In this document: positions 14,001 through 25,809 of the stretch, piece by piece
Position numbering within the stretch: position 1 is the first letter of the stretch
How the letters are laid out: every line of letters starts with the position of its first letter
Assembly: GCF_001640805.2 (NCBI RefSeq)
Contig: NW_026115916.1
Span: 154,292 to 218,291 of the forward strand
Length of the DNA: 64,000 bases
DNA from: Lates calcarifer
Taxonomy: Eukaryota > Chordata > Actinopteri > Centropomidae
Direction of reading: 5' to 3'
Notes under the pieces: generated by a model
Database searches by the model: none
Told to the model about the DNA's origin: nothing
The model's input: only the letters and a program-made list of their open reading frames with translations
Program-made: the position numbers and the translations under genes

Positions 14001-14800
14001 GAGAAAATGCCACACAAGAGACGCCATATTTATGTTCCTGCAGCTCAGAGACCTGAAGACGCTCTGACACATCCCAGACCCGGACTGCCGGCATGTGACC
14101 GCTCTGGGGGGGCAGAGAGGATGATTTAATAAATGTTGGACTGTTCCTTTAATGAACTCCACATCATAAACTACTGACCGTTTAAACAGACTGAGAAAAA
14201 CCAAGAGAACAAACTAGACAGGAAATACTGAAGCTAATAGAGGCTAACAGATGCTAAATGAGGTTAGAAGCTAAAAGAAACTAAAAGATGCTATATGCTA
14301 AAAGAAGCTAAGAAGCTAAAACAGGCTAATAGGTTAAGGGTGGGGGGCAGAGTCTCAGAGTGATCTCAGACAGTTTAGAGATTCATCAGTCTACAGACTG
14401 TAACTGAAGATGGTTCAGTTCTGTGATCAGTCAGAGGAACAGCTGAAGAAACCAGAGTTCAGAATCAGGATCAGACCGCTTCGGATTCAGACTCACCTCT
14501 CCTGTAACCACATATTTCCCATCTGGAGAAAACGCTAATGTGGTGATCGCCTTCCTGTCAACACACACAGAGGTCACATGACAACAGCACTGTCTCCGAT
14601 TGGCTATCAGATGCCTCCTACAGTTTAACCTTGTTCTACTGCTATGAATCATGGGAGATGTCATGTCATGTGTTTCAGAGCTGAGAGCTGATTGGCTGAT
14701 CAGTTCTTACCTGGAGCTGTTGAAGATGTGATGCTGTTTGTTCTTCCGAGGATTCAGCAGGACGACAACACACCTGTACGTACACGTACACACACACACA

Positions 14801-14843
<43 letters not shown>

Positions 14844-15276
14844 ATCATGTTTATCGTGCATTGTCTCACTGAAATTCTGAGGTACTTGTACTTTACTCGA
14901 GTATTTCCATTCAAGTTACTTTATACTTGTACTCCACTACGTTTCAGAGGGAATATTTCCTCCTGATCTGACAGCTGCAGTCAGTTTATTTCCCATGATG
15001 CTTCGCTAGAGATCAAACAAGCAACAGAATAAAGTCTGAACCTAAATCCTGCTCCATCAGGATCTCAAAGTCTGATCTGACCTGATGCTGCCGATGTCCT
15101 GGTCTGGGTCTGGGTCTGAGTCTGGGTCATTTCCCATCAGCCCACACACCGTCACAGGTTAAAGGTCACATCCTGACAGACGAGGTGAGTTCCAGAGGTC
15201 CTGACCCTGGTTACCATGGTTACCAGGTGACAGGTAAGAGAGGACCTGGTCTTTGTTTGTCTCTAACTACAGAGGG

Positions 15277-15312
<36 letters not shown>

Positions 15313-16428
15313 GTGTGTGTGTGTGTGTTTGTGTTTCTCTGTGCATGTGAGATCAGTCCAGGTGTTGCAGGTGTCACATCAAAGCTCTCTCTGACCTTTG
15401 ACCTCTCTGCAGTACAAACAGAAACAGGTGATGATGTCACAGGTGAGCTGACATCATCCTGTTTGAACAGCAGGAACCAATCAGAGGACAGAGGTTTGAG
15501 TTTCAGGTGAGAGCTGAGACCAGGAGCAGGAGAAAGGGGCACAGCAGGACTGAAGACCTGAACAGATTCTGATCATGTGACAGTTTGGTCACAGTGGCTG
15601 CAGCTGATTGGTTGGAGCTGGTTGCTGGAGGGGAAAGATCTGATTTCACCTGAACAACATGTCTGACGCGCTGATCCTCTTCATGACACCTGATCCTGGT
15701 CTGGGTTTTCTTCACCTCAGAAGACGAGCTCTGAACATCAGCTTTACTGGATTATTACAACATTAAAATAGATAAACACACGTTTCAGTTTCAGGCTAAG
15801 CTAAGCTAAGCTAAGCATGTCCTGACTCTGACACACAGAGATGATTTAATGAATGTTGGACTGTTCCTTTAATAAACTAAACATCTTAAACTTAATAATA
15901 ATTAATCTCAGTTTTCACAGACTGAGAAAAATCAAAAGAACAAACTAAAGTACGCTAAAAGACGCTAGAAGATGCTAAAAGACGCTATAAGATGCTAGAA
16001 GATGCTAAAAGACGCTATAAGATGCTAGATGATGCTAAAAGACGCTATAAGATGCTAGATGATGCTAAAAGACGCTATAAGATGCTAGATGATGCTAAAA
16101 GATGCTAGTAGTGCTGCAGGTCTGCAGAGCTGTTGCTAATTCTCTGTATATTCATCACTACCAGAGTACGGTGGCCCATAAGGACAAAGCATTAAAAACC
16201 TGAAGATCCTCCAGGTCTGAGTTTGTTCCTCACAGTCTACCATAGCACAGTATGTTTACATTAATAAAAATATTGATTAGAGCACAGTTACTGATCACTG
16301 TACACACACACTGTCAGCCTGATGACTCACACAAGGATTATGTGTATGTGTGTGTGTGTGTGTGTGTGTTGATGAGGAAGAATATAATTGGATGCTGAGT
16401 CAGTCAGCCACACACACACACACACGCG

Positions 16429-16482
<54 letters not shown>

Positions 16483-19400
16483 TGTTAATCCACCTCCATC
16501 AGTTTCTATAAAAACCTGCAGAGACCTGAAACTTCTTCATCTGCTTTATTGCTGCTGTGTTCAGGGACACTCCGACATCTCAGTGTTGTGTTGTCACTCA
16601 GCAGACATCAGACTCCACACTTTGATTCTCAAATCTCAGATGTCTGAGTTTTCTTGAACTCACCATCAGGGAGAGTTTAGCAGAGCTGCAGCAACTGATC
16701 GATGAACTGATCAGTTTAAGGAAGTTAATAAGCAGCTCTGTTGATATGAACTCCACACACGTCAGCAGGTCTGAACGATTGATCTGCTCTCATGATTGTT
16801 TCACAGTCATATGATCAATGAGCCGTGACTGCAACATGAAACTAAACCTGAAGCTTCAGACTCTGCAGGTTCATCACAGACTGAGTCATTCAGCTCAGAC
16901 GTTCTTCAAAACAACTGACGATCACTTTATCAATGAATCTGATAATTAATCTGAATGAAACAAACACACACACACACATCTGCAATGCAGCAGAGAGAGG
17001 GGGGAGGAGGGAGGAGGGGGGAGAGAGTGATGCAGTGAGAGGAGGAGTCTCTCTCTCTCTCTCCTTTATTCTGTTTAGATGAAGATGAATGTTTTTATTT
17101 ACATGTTGTTGTTTATTAACATCTCAGATCATTTATCATTAAATATAATAATCAAAGCATCAGTCTCTCTCTACATACGTTAACCTACCCTCCCCCTCCT
17201 CCCCCGTCATGGCTCCACTGACCCACTTCCCTTCAGTCTCCCTCTCTGTCTTTAACAGTCGTTTGTTCATCTGCGAACTGAATCTGAATCTTCTGACCCG
17301 AACACAAACCAACTGACGGCTCAGACCAATCAGCAGCCTTGGCTCCTCCCAGGCTCGCGGCTGATTGGATGGCTCGGTGGGAAGCCCGATGCCTTCCACC
17401 GCTGACATTCCCATCATTCCTCTGAACTCAGACTCAACCAAGACAATGAAACTGTGTCAGGACGAGCTGCGTGCCGACCTCTGACCTCTGACAGTCAGCT
17501 CTGACTCAGACCACGTCCTCATGAACCTGGACCTGTTATCAAACTGACACGAGTCAGAAATCCTTCATTGCTGGTTGGTCCTGTTAGTGCAGGTTTAAAA
17601 AAGAAATAAATCAATTAATTGATCATCAAATAGTTTCTGATCAGTCAGTCAGCTCATTGATTAAACAAGTTGTTTCACTGATTTCTGTTGACACGACACC
17701 CTCCGTCACCCCTCAGCCATCAGGACGCCCCCGTACCTCCTCAGGTATGTCCTCAGGTGAACGTACATCTTCACGTCTCAGAGAAGACGTGTTGTTTGAC
17801 GTCTGTCAGTGTTTGAGCTGCTGCAGCCACAGGTGATGCTGGCCATAGTGAAACACCTGAGATTCACCTGAGATACACCTATGCGTCACTGCAGTCAGAT
17901 GACATGTTAAAGATTTACTCTGTTTCCAAGAGAAAACACTGAATCTGTTTAAGAAACAAACATTTCTTCATCTGAACTTTCAGTTTCAGGAGCCGCCAGA
18001 GACCTCACTGGTCTGTTTATGATTTAAATAAACGTCTCTGTTCAGTCCTGAGATCTGGTCTTTCAGGTTCAGTGTGTCCACATCAGCTCAACAACGCTGA
18101 TCTCTAATGGGTTCTAATGGTTTCTACCAGTTCTCTAAAGGAAAACTGTACCTGGACCTCTGAGTTCCTCTTCAACAACAAAGATCTGACTCCGTTTTAA
18201 CCTTTAACCAACACAACTTTGACCTTTACCAGAAGGACAAACCTACAGAACAGGACTGAGCTTCACCCTGCGACGTCCACACTGTCAACATGAAGAGAAA
18301 CTCCCTCACAGAGACTCCTCAAGAACTCCTAAAACCCACCCAGACCAGTGAAGATCCAAAACCTCTTTCAAGAATCCTTAAAAATCCTTGAGAAGAAACC
18401 TCTTAAACCCCCTAACCACTCCTATAACTCCCTCAAAGACTACTGAAACCCATTAGAGAACGCCATGAACCACCTGTGATCCTGGACCCGCCAACATCTC
18501 TGAGATGTCCTCAAAAAGTAAAGAGTGTCCCTCAAGGACCCGTGAAACCCCTGTCAGGCTCAAGTGACCCCGTAAAGTCCAACAAACTCTGCAAGAACCC
18601 TGGGGCTCAGTAAGGAACCCCCAGACTTCCTAAAATAATCCATGACAGAACTCCTGAAATCCACCTAGACGGACCTGAACAACCTAAAAACGACACAGTC
18701 TTTTAGTCTGGAGAGATTTCTACAACCCCCTTAAAAACCCTTAACAAACCAACAATGCTTCTTCAAAGGCCCTTAACCCTCCTCCCACCCCATAAAATAC
18801 CCCTGAAACAGATTCTCAGGACCCACTCAGAGACCACAAACCCATGTGACCCCGGAGGCACCCTCTACCCTCTTCACAACCTTTAAAGAAGCCCTCAGAC
18901 TCCCTCAGGATCTAAATACATTGAACTTCCAGGGCTTTTCCAGGATACCTCCAGGTGGTTGTGGGTTCAGTGCCTTGCTCAAAGGTGAATCCAGTGGCAG
19001 ACCGGTGTCTCGTGGTAAATATCAGTGCTGTGTGTGTGCTGCCTCTTTAAACACATGATGTGTAATCTGATAATCTGATCATGTCATTAGCCTTAAAGTT
19101 CTGAGCCGCTGAGTGACCGTCGCCTCAGTTTAATCTGCTGAGTTTCTACAATCAACTCAACTGTGAACACTCGGTACAATAACTCTCAGTATTCACATCA
19201 TTATATAACATATTCAAACATCTACTCACTGCTTCACTTACAGCCTCTACACATTCATCTGGACTGATACTGAAGTAAAAGGAAAAATAAAAAAAGGAAT
19301 TAAAATTATATAAAAATATAATATATATATTAATATATAAAAATTAGTACAAAAAGTAAGTAAGTACACTAAATACCAAAAATAAAAGTACTCATTATAT

Positions 19401-22357
19401 AGTGTTATATTATTGTAGTATCATATTCATATTTTTAATATAAAATCTTGAAACCCTGAAAAGTAACTAGTAACTATATTTCTCAGATAAATGGAGAAAA
19501 TAGTACAATATGCAGTGAAGTATGAAGTTACATAAAATGGAAATACTCAAGTAAAGTACCTCTAACTTAAGTACAGTCCCTGAGTAAATGTACTTAGTTA
19601 CAATCCACCACTGATCAAAAAACTCAAACATCATTAATTCAGGTTTCATCTCTTTAACGGACTCTTTTCACTGAGAGACCTGAGTTCACTGCTGACAAAC
19701 AGCATTGGCACGTTTCTCACCCTGCAGGATACGCCAACAGTCCAGTCCGAGAGTCGCAGGCCAGCGCTCGGTTCCCTGGAGCCGTGATACCCAGAACCTT
19801 CTCCAAGGTCACCTGAGGACAAAAGTCAGAGGGTCAAAGGGTTCTTGAGAAATGTCATTCATTTTTCAAACACCCCAATATATCTTATAGAAACTCCTTA
19901 AACATGGAACCAGCTCAGGAACTGATGAAAACCCCCCGTCAGTGACCCTTGAAACCCCATTGGAACCTTGTCAAGAACCCAACAACCTGCTGTGGACTCT
20001 GATTACCTGTGTTCTGCTACCTGTGTCTTACCTGCCTGCCCACCCACCTGTAAGCCTGGTCTTCAGCATTTCTTAAAGTAAATTCTGCCTGAGTCTACCC
20101 ATCTGAGTCTACCCGTCGGGTCACTCCCTGCCTGCGCTCCTCCCACCAGCAGTGTCAAAACTGTGTGTTGTTTTTTGGACGCAATTTTAAAGATTTAGGT
20201 CTTCAGTAGGAACTGATGGGCTCAGAACCACAGACTGCAATAATTAGGCTTGACTTGATTTTACAGAAATGTTTTTACAGCACACAAACTTACTTCATTC
20301 TCCATGATGCTAAACGTGTCCTGAAGACATTGGACTTAACGAGTCTCCTGTCCAAACAGACTGTTTAATCCTACAGTGTCTCTGAACCAGAGGAAACTGG
20401 TGTAACTTTCAGACTCCAGTCGTCATCTTCACTAAAGAAAGAAGGTTTTCTCTCCTCGGCTATCAGTGAACCTCGGGGCTGTTAGCATGTTAGCATGTAA
20501 TCCACAGGCTTTGCTGTGGTTTAGTGGAATGCTGTGCAGCTCAATGCTAAGCTAACAACATCAAATTCCAGCACTGAGTCAGTACTGTGTGTGTGTCCTC
20601 CTCTCACATGACTCTCCCTGCACCAAACTCCATTCATGTTTTCACTCGTTTTATCTCTGAGCTCAGTTTCTCAGTGGAGGAGACTCTGTCACATTAAACT
20701 GATGAAACACATCAGGAAGAATCAGCTGACTTTATTTAACGCAGCTGAGTCACGGCGAGGCGTCAGACTGAGCCTCCGACTGTATGAAGTCTGAAGCTGA
20801 CTCACAGACCCTCAGGAATCTGCTGCTCAGGAATAAAACTTCCTGCAAGTTTTAACTGGAGCTGCAGTCACTGAAACGATGTTATCACTTTAAACTTCCT
20901 GTTGGCTTTGACAGTAACCAGCTGATATTTACTGGGATCAGCTGACGGTGTAAACAGCAGCAGCAGTGAGGGTTTGTGACACGAAGCCAGGAAACATAAA
21001 TCACCATTGACGGCTCTGAACACTGTAATTTGCCAGAAAATAACTCTGGATTCAGGCCGAGTGGAAATCCTCCACAGGAGTTTAAAAGTTACAGAAACAC
21101 TGGAAACATTTCTAGTTTAACCCCCCCCCCCCCCCACTGTGTCATCTCTAAGTTCCCATTGTGTCTTATATTTACCCAGAGACTGAACCAACCAGTCTCC
21201 TGCTGGAACTGATCCAACTGTCCTCAGAGTCTCTGTTGGTCTGATTAAACCTCTTTAAACTAAAACGAGTTTCACTCTGAACTGAAGTTAGTTAAATATT
21301 TAGTTGATGAGATGTGAAAACACTGAGACAGACTGAGACAGTCTGTCAGTGAAGCCCTGGATTTAATGACTGGATCAGACCTGAGTCCAGGTCTCCTGGT
21401 CTCTGTGGATCAAACCTGGGTTCAGGGTTCAGGAGGAGGTCTGGACCGTTGTTCTGGCTTCGTCCGGTGTGAATGTCTCTGTCCACAGCAGCTCTGCTGG
21501 GTTCAGGTCTGGACTCTCAGGGTCAGGATCACAGGATCCTGAACTCACTGATGAGCACAACTCACACAGACTCACACTGATACTGCAGATACTACAGACA
21601 CTGCAGTGCATGTAGTACAGGTAGTAGTGTAGTGCTGTACAGAGATGTCTGAGGAGATAATTACTATCGGAAAAGCTGACCTCAGACCAGCTGACTCCAC
21701 CAGATCAAACACACAGTCAGTGTTTGTCCTCAGGCGAGGGGTAGGGTAGGGGGGTTGCATGTTCAAATGAAGAGCTCAGTGCAGTTTTACAGTGAATGAG
21801 CTGCAGCTGCTCAGTTCCCTCTTCTTTCTGTTCTGTACCCACTGAGTCATCTCATGACCCTTTTTGGGGTCCCTGAGCCTCAGGTTGGGAACCACTGCCT
21901 CAGAGCAGACAAACTGTCCTCAGTCCTCAGGACCAGGACACACACAGTGTTAACACACTGACTCTGGGCTAATGTTTACAACACGACACAAAGCATTGTG
22001 GGAGTTCGACTGTGACGGACAGAGGCCCTACGGGGACAAACAGACAGGAACAACCTGACTCTCCCTGACCCTGCAGGACCAGCTAAACCAGACCACAGGA
22101 GTCACTACTGAACTCAGAGGAACGATCAGCAGATAATAATAATCAATAACTTCATCAGCTGCAGCTCTGAGGTCTGACAGAAACCTGATCTGGATCCTGA
22201 GACCGAAGCTGACGTCTGGTTCTTTATTGTTTCCAGCTGAACTGAAAACAGCAGAGATCTGCAGCCTGAGAGGGAAATATGCAAACACAGCAGAACGACA
22301 CCAGCACAGTGTGTGAGTGTGAGTGAGTGTGTGTGTCTGTGTGAGTGTGAGTGTGTG

Positions 22358-22451
<94 letters not shown>

Positions 22452-25288
22452 TGTGTGAGTGTGTGTGTGTAGGCTGCAGTGAAGCTGAAACATCTATAAT
22501 AAACTTCAGTTGTTTGTTGAAGATGACTGAACATTTTTTAAACACAAGGATTCTAAATGTTAGAAAACAAAGACAATGTTAGAACGTTAAGACATTAGAA
22601 AACAAAGACGATGTTTGAACGCGAAGACATTAGAAAACAAAGATGATGTTAGAAGGCGAAGACATTAGAAAACAAAGACAATGTTAGAACGCGAAGACAT
22701 TAGAAAACAAAGACAATGTTAGAACGCGAAGACATTAGAAAACAAAGACGATGTTAGAAAACAAAGACAAAGAAAACAAAGACAATGTTAGAAAACAAAG
22801 ACGATGTTTGAACGCGAAGACATTAGAAAACAAAGATGATGTTAGAACGCAAAGACATTAGAAAACAAAGACGATGTTAGAACACAAAGATGATGTTAGA
22901 ACGCGAAGACATTAGAAAACAAAGACGATGTTAGAACGCGAAGACATTAGAAAACAAAGACAATGTTAGAACGCGAAGACATTAGAAAACAAAGACGATG
23001 TTAGAAAACAAAGACAATGTTAGAAAACAAAGACGATGTTTGAACGCGAAGACATTAGAAAACAAAGATGATGTTAGAAGGCGAAGACATTAGAAAACAA
23101 AGACAATGTTAGAACGCGAAGACATTAGAAAACAAAGACAATGTTAGAACGCGAAGACATTAGAAAACAAAGACGATGTTAGAAAACAAAGACAATGTTA
23201 GAAAACAAAGACAATGTTAGAAAACAAAGACGATGTTTGAACGCGAAGACATTAGAAAACAAAGATGATGTTAGAACGCAAAGACATTAGAAAACAAAGA
23301 CGATGTTAGAACACAAAGATGATGTTAGAACGCGAAGACATTAGAAAACAAAGACGATGTTAGAACGCGAAGACATTAGAAAACAAAGACAATGTTAGAA
23401 CGCGAAGACATTAGAAAACAAAGACGATGTTAGAAAACAAAGACAATGTTAGAAAACAAAGACGATGTTTGAACGCGAAGACATTAGAAAACAAAGATGA
23501 TGTTAGAACGCAAAGACATTAGAAAACAAAGACGATGTTAGAACACAAAGACGTTAGAACACGAAGACATTAGAAAACAAAGACGATGTTAGAAAACAAA
23601 GACGATGTTAGAAAACAAAGATGATGTTAGAATGCGAAGACATTAGAAAACAAAGACGATGTTAGAATGCGAAGACATTAGAAAACAAAGACGATGTTAG
23701 AACACAAAGACGTTAGAAAACAAAGACGATGTTAGAACACAAAGACGTTAGAATACAAAGACATTAGAAAACAAAGACGATGTTAGAACGCTGTCCTGAT
23801 GATGTTAGAACACGAAGACATTAGAAAACAAAGACGATATTAGAAAACAAAGACGATGTTAGAAAACAAAGATGATAAAGAAAAAAAAAAAAACGATGTT
23901 AGAACAAAGACGAAAAAAGACATTAGAAAACAAAGACGATGTTGAACGCAAAGACATTAGAAAACAAAGACGATGTTAGAACGCGAAGACATTAGAAAAC
24001 AAAGACGATGTTAGAACACAAAGACGTTAGAACACGAAGACATTAGAAAAAAAGACGATGTTAGAAAACAAAGACGATGTAGAAAACAAAGACGATTTAG
24101 AAAACAAAGATGATGTTAGAACACAAAGACATTAGAAAACAAAGACAATGTTAGAACGCAAAGACGTTGGAACACGAAGACATTAGAAAATAAAGATGAT
24201 GTTGAACGTGAAGACATTAGAAAACAAAGACAATGTTAGAACGCAAAGACGTTGGAACACGAAGACATTAGAAAACAAAGACGATATTTGAACGCGAAGA
24301 CATTAGAAAACAAAGACAATGTTAGAAAACAAAGACGATGTTAGAACGCGAAGACATTAGAAAACAAAGACGATGTTAGAAAACAAAGACGATGTTAGAA
24401 TGTCAAGACATTAGAAAACAAAGACGATGTTAGAACGCGAAGACATTAGAAAACAAAGACGATGTTAGAAAACAAAGACGATGTTAGAATGTCAAGACAT
24501 TAGAAAACAAAGACGATGTTAGAAAACAAAGACGATGTTAGAACATCAAGACATTAGAACGTGAAGACATTACCAAAAAAAAACAAAGACAATGTTAGAA
24601 CACAAAGATGTTAGATCGCGAAGACGATGTTAGAAAACAAAGACATCGATGTTAGAACATGAACACAGAACTTGTTGCCATTGTTATAGTATAAATGAAG
24701 GAGAATGTTAGAACATGAGGAAGGTTTGAGAAAACTGGAGCTTTAACGACAGATTTACTGAAACAAAGATTGTGGAGACGTACGAACTTTTACAGGATGT
24801 GATTGGAGAATGAAGACATTCCAGAAAGTCAGAAAGTTAATTATTAATTAAAACATTTTTTTCCTCTTTAACAAAAATATCTTTATAAGACGTCCTGATA
24901 AAGCGAGGACTTTTAATAAAGTCTGATTTTTATGGAGTGAGTAAAATGGAAAATTTAGTTGGAAGGTTGAATTAACAGTTAGATCATTTATCATTGATAT
25001 AATCGATCATTAAAATCAGCACGTGACTGTTCCAGCTGATACGTGTCACTGTGACGTGAGTCGATATAAAAACGATAATCACTGATTAATTGACTCGATC
25101 TCAGCGGGTTAATGAGCAGCTGATAAATAAAATCTGCCGCATGCGCGTGTGCTGAAGCGCGTGCGCACCTTGTCGCCGAGGTCTTCTTTGTGCCGCGCGG
25201 CGCCGCTCCTCCTCCTCAGTTTGATGGACGGGGAGCGCAGCAGGTTCTTGATGCGGCTGCGGATCGTGCCGCTTCCCTCTGCGGTCAT
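2192..25288 (-). CDS. MAPKBP1: MAPKBP1, WD40-repeat JNK/MAPK-binding scaffold protein (31 coding exons)
   Basis: Coding exons, 5' to 3': 25288-25169, 19812-19721, 14773-14711, 14554-14497, 14103-13933, 13848-13711, 13587-13405, 12245-12085, 11776-11596, 11511-11371, 11288-11080, 10978-10887, 8407-8282, 8033-7963, 7569-7448, 7302-7227, 7148-7037, 6912-6849, 6748-6620, 6435-6317, 6238-6198, 6101-5925, 5849-5730, 5502-5375, 5291-5164, 5074-4886, 4803-4722, 4546-4068, 3939-3199, 2874-2789, 2434-2192. All phases agree; the sum is 4842 nt, or 1613 aa (human about 1514). Residues 41-770 are WD40 propellers, with near-identical blocks such as [14 protein letters not shown] and [17 protein letters not shown]. 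Residues 771-1500 are low-complexity, with [14 protein letters not shown] and SISSRFL motifs; the last two exons form a helical C-terminus. In mammals the protein scaffolds JNK signalling at centrosomes and cilia. The paralogue WDR62 is the main alternative; synteny favours MAPKBP1. The 3' end of exon 29 (3199) is the least certain junction. Confidence 0.95.
6620..19812 (-). CDS. MAPKBP1: MAPKBP1 WD40 propeller-coding exons 2-19
   Basis: These exons encode the two N-terminal beta-propellers (residues about 41-770). Each typical blade ends in a W-D or equivalent, for example VWDVSE, KFWYLD, YVWDVRD, IRLWNID, IHVLDAG and FVWRLSP. Exon 10 carries a run of seven glycines encoded by a GGA-type repeat (plus strand 11479-11500), placed in a loop between blades, where the human protein has a different spacer as I recall it. 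Exon 8 ends at one of three tandem donor-like repeats (12040-12086). Confidence 0.9.
8408..8468. repeat. (CA)n microsatellite abutting MAPKBP1 exon 13 acceptor
   Basis: About 29 CA dinucleotides start directly at the AG of the exon 13 acceptor (8408-8410), so on the pre-mRNA the polypyrimidine tract is a (UG)n run. It is the longest of the splice-site-proximal repeats in this gene. Confidence 0.95.
9164..10666 (+). mobile_element. Degenerate Tc1/mariner-type DNA transposon
   Basis: The ends form an imperfect terminal inverted repeat: the left begins TGGTGGAAAAAAGTTT near 9166, and the right end is its inverse near 10650-10664, followed by a TA that fits a TA target duplication. The left TA and first bases look eroded. 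Inside is a decayed transposase reading frame. The element sits in MAPKBP1 intron 12 (between exons at 10887 and 8407), antisense to the host gene, with a TATA-like motif at about 9363 ahead of the transposase start. The full length of about 1.5 kb is usual for Tc1 elements. Confidence 0.88.
9405..10409 (+). pseudogene. Tc1-like transposase, frameshifted and interrupted by stops
   Basis: The protein starts [16 protein letters not shown] and continues with an N-terminal helix-turn-helix typical of Tc1 transposases. The frame then shifts near 9515-9530, a stop occurs at 9721-9723, another shift follows near 9850, and stops lie near 10167 and 10315. Catalytic-domain landmarks remain readable in pieces: a WSDESSF block (first aspartate), [11 protein letters not shown] (second aspartate) and a [11 protein letters not shown] block (glutamate). 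It cannot encode a working transposase as it stands. Identity is firm from these motifs; the exact subfamily is not determined. Confidence 0.9.
10983..11013. repeat. (CA)n microsatellite upstream of MAPKBP1 exon 12 acceptor
   Basis: About 15 CA units lie immediately 5' (on the minus strand) of the TAG acceptor of exon 12, replacing the usual U/C-rich tract. Confidence 0.9.
12040..12086 (-). repeat. MAPKBP1: 18-bp tandem triplication of a splice-donor unit at MAPKBP1 exon 8
   Basis: The exon 8 donor CAG|GTAAC is followed in the intron by two further copies of the same donor context, with GT at 12084-12083, 12066-12065 and 12048-12047 (minus strand), spaced exactly 18 bases apart. Use of a downstream copy would add 18 or 36 bases, and the first added in-frame codon would be TAA. 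Confidence 0.85.
12653..12706. repeat. GGAGCT/GGAGGT hexanucleotide repeat
   Basis: About nine imperfect hexamers alternating GGAGCT and GGAGGT, in MAPKBP1 intron 7. It makes a spurious plus-strand reading frame of alternating Glu-Leu/Glu-Val, which I do not regard as coding. Confidence 0.85.
14225..14335. repeat. GCTAA-motif degenerate tandem repeat
   Basis: Repeated, diverged units around gctaaaagA/gctaaca in MAPKBP1 intron 4. The same core recurs at 7855-7915, 15796-15816, 15945-16110, 39250-39960 and 56420-56545. Confidence 0.6.
14780..14842. repeat. (CA)n microsatellite upstream of MAPKBP1 exon 3 acceptor
   Basis: An interrupted CA run that lies just upstream, on the transcribed strand, of the exon 3 acceptor at 14774-14776. 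Confidence 0.9.
14880..15010. repeat. Fragment of a dispersed teleost repeat (tacttgtactttac family)
   Basis: Contains the signature of a widespread fish interspersed repeat: alternating TACTTGTACTTTAC and CTCCACTACGTTTC segments. Related pieces lie at 19280-19620, 25810-25960, 34690-34800, 46459-46530 and 49620-49712. The CAGTGGTGGAA end seen at 46461 suggests a non-autonomous hAT-like element, but that assignment is inference. Confidence 0.6.
15278..15330. repeat. (GT)n microsatellite
   Basis: About 26 GT units with one GC interruption, in MAPKBP1 intron 2. Confidence 0.95.
15945..16110. repeat. 30-bp tandem repeat (GATGCTAAAA-GACGCTATAA-GATGCTAGAT type)
   Basis: About five head-to-tail copies of a 30-bp unit, itself made of three related 10-mers, in MAPKBP1 intron 2. 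Copies from 15975 onward are nearly identical; the outer ones are diverged. Confidence 0.85.
16411..16480. repeat. (CA)n microsatellite with a (CG)n core segment
   Basis: CA units flank a short alternating CGCGCGCG stretch at about 16425-16436. A shorter (GT)n lies just upstream at 16342-16370. Confidence 0.9.
18270..18960. repeat. Degenerate C-run/A-run periodic sequence
   Basis: About 700 bases of strongly diverged units in which short CCC or CTCC blocks alternate with AAA/GAA blocks every 15-30 bases (for example actcctAAAACCC and cctgAAACCCCT). Similar material reappears at 19850-20000. It lies in MAPKBP1 intron 1-2 territory with no coding potential, and looks like an old minisatellite. 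Confidence 0.45.
19280..19620. repeat. Dispersed repeat fragment (tacttgtactttac family, inverse orientation)
   Basis: AT-rich region ending in AAGTACAGTCCCTGAGTAAA and ACAATCCACCACTG, the reverse-complement end of the same fish repeat as at 14880 and 46459. Confidence 0.6.
22312..22470. repeat. Long (GT)n/(GA)n compound microsatellite
   Basis: About 155 bases of GT with scattered GAGT and CT interruptions, in MAPKBP1 intron 1, directly before the large minisatellite. It opens long spurious reading frames of His-Thr or Cys-Val repeats on both strands. Confidence 0.95.
22542..24665. repeat. 2.1-kb minisatellite, unit about 35 bp, with higher-order structure
   Basis: Some 60 or more diverged copies of a purine-rich unit built from GAAGACATTAGAAAACAAAG and CGATGTTAGAACGC halves; the halves also occur alone, giving 20-22 bp steps. 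A variant ATGTTTGAACGCG occurs at 22611, 22804, 23036, 23233 and 23465, with steps of 193, 232, 197 and 232, so the 5' part shows a roughly 429-bp higher-order period. The 232-bp segments starting at 22804 and 23233 appear identical by eye. The 3' part (23760-24660) is more diverged. The array occupies about 40 percent of MAPKBP1 intron 1. No unique spacers or protein-coding content are present. Confidence 0.95.
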
Positions 25289-25640
25289 CGCGCTGTTAGC
25301 TGCCCGGCTAACTGCCTCTCTCAGCGGCTGGACTCTGGCTCTCTCTCCGCCACCGCCGCCGCCGCCGCTGCGGTCATGCCGTCCGCAAGTAGAGCCGCGC
25401 CGGGCCGGAGGGTTCAGCTAGCCTGGCTCTGGGTCTGGTTCTGGACTGATCAGGGTCAAAGGCTCCGGTTCCGTCGCTGCTCCGCATCTTATTTCTCCGC
25501 CGCAGCGAAGAACCGAGAGACGCAGCAGATTCGACACGAGCCAAACCGGACTGATCCTGACGTACCGCCAGCGTCAAGACCGCATGCGGCATCACACCGA
25601 GACTTCCTGTCTGACTTTTCACAGTAAAACTGTAAGGACC
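25289..25640 (-). promoter_or_regulatory. MAPKBP1: MAPKBP1 5'UTR and CpG-rich promoter region
   Basis: Immediately upstream of the MAPKBP1 start codon the sequence becomes strongly CpG-rich for about 350 bases, with a (CCG)n tract at about 25349-25370 that would be in the 5'UTR. The palindromic GCATGC core of NRF1-type sites occurs at about 25570 and, just inside intron 1, at 25138-25147. No TATA box is evident. The transcription start is not defined. Confidence 0.6.
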
Positions 25641-25809
25641 TCGGGCTGGTGGCTTCTGAAAAATACTTGATGAAAATCCTCTAATTACAGAGAAAATAAA
25701 AGGATTAGTAACATGTTCAATCACGTTTAATCACGTGTTTAATCACAACTGATAGAAGCTCAGCTTTTAATTATTTTCTTATATTAAACCACAGAGACAC
25801 TGTTTCATA

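Noticed and set aside
17160..17441. 93-codon minus-strand frame in MAPKBP1 intron 2
   Set aside because: No recognisable protein, no matching splice phase, and low-complexity ends; CCAAT-like boxes nearby are not enough to call a promoter.
22028..22582. Long His-Thr and Cys-Val open frames on both strands
   Set aside because: They are translations of the (GT)n microsatellite, open in several frames at once.
22542..24665. CRISPR-like regularly spaced repeats
   Set aside because: Units are contiguous without unique spacers, diverged, and lie in a vertebrate intron.
2192..25288. Identification as WDR62 instead of MAPKBP1
   Set aside because: The N-terminus, the SVSVGD and SISSRF motifs, and the neighbours MGA and TYRO3 all fit MAPKBP1.
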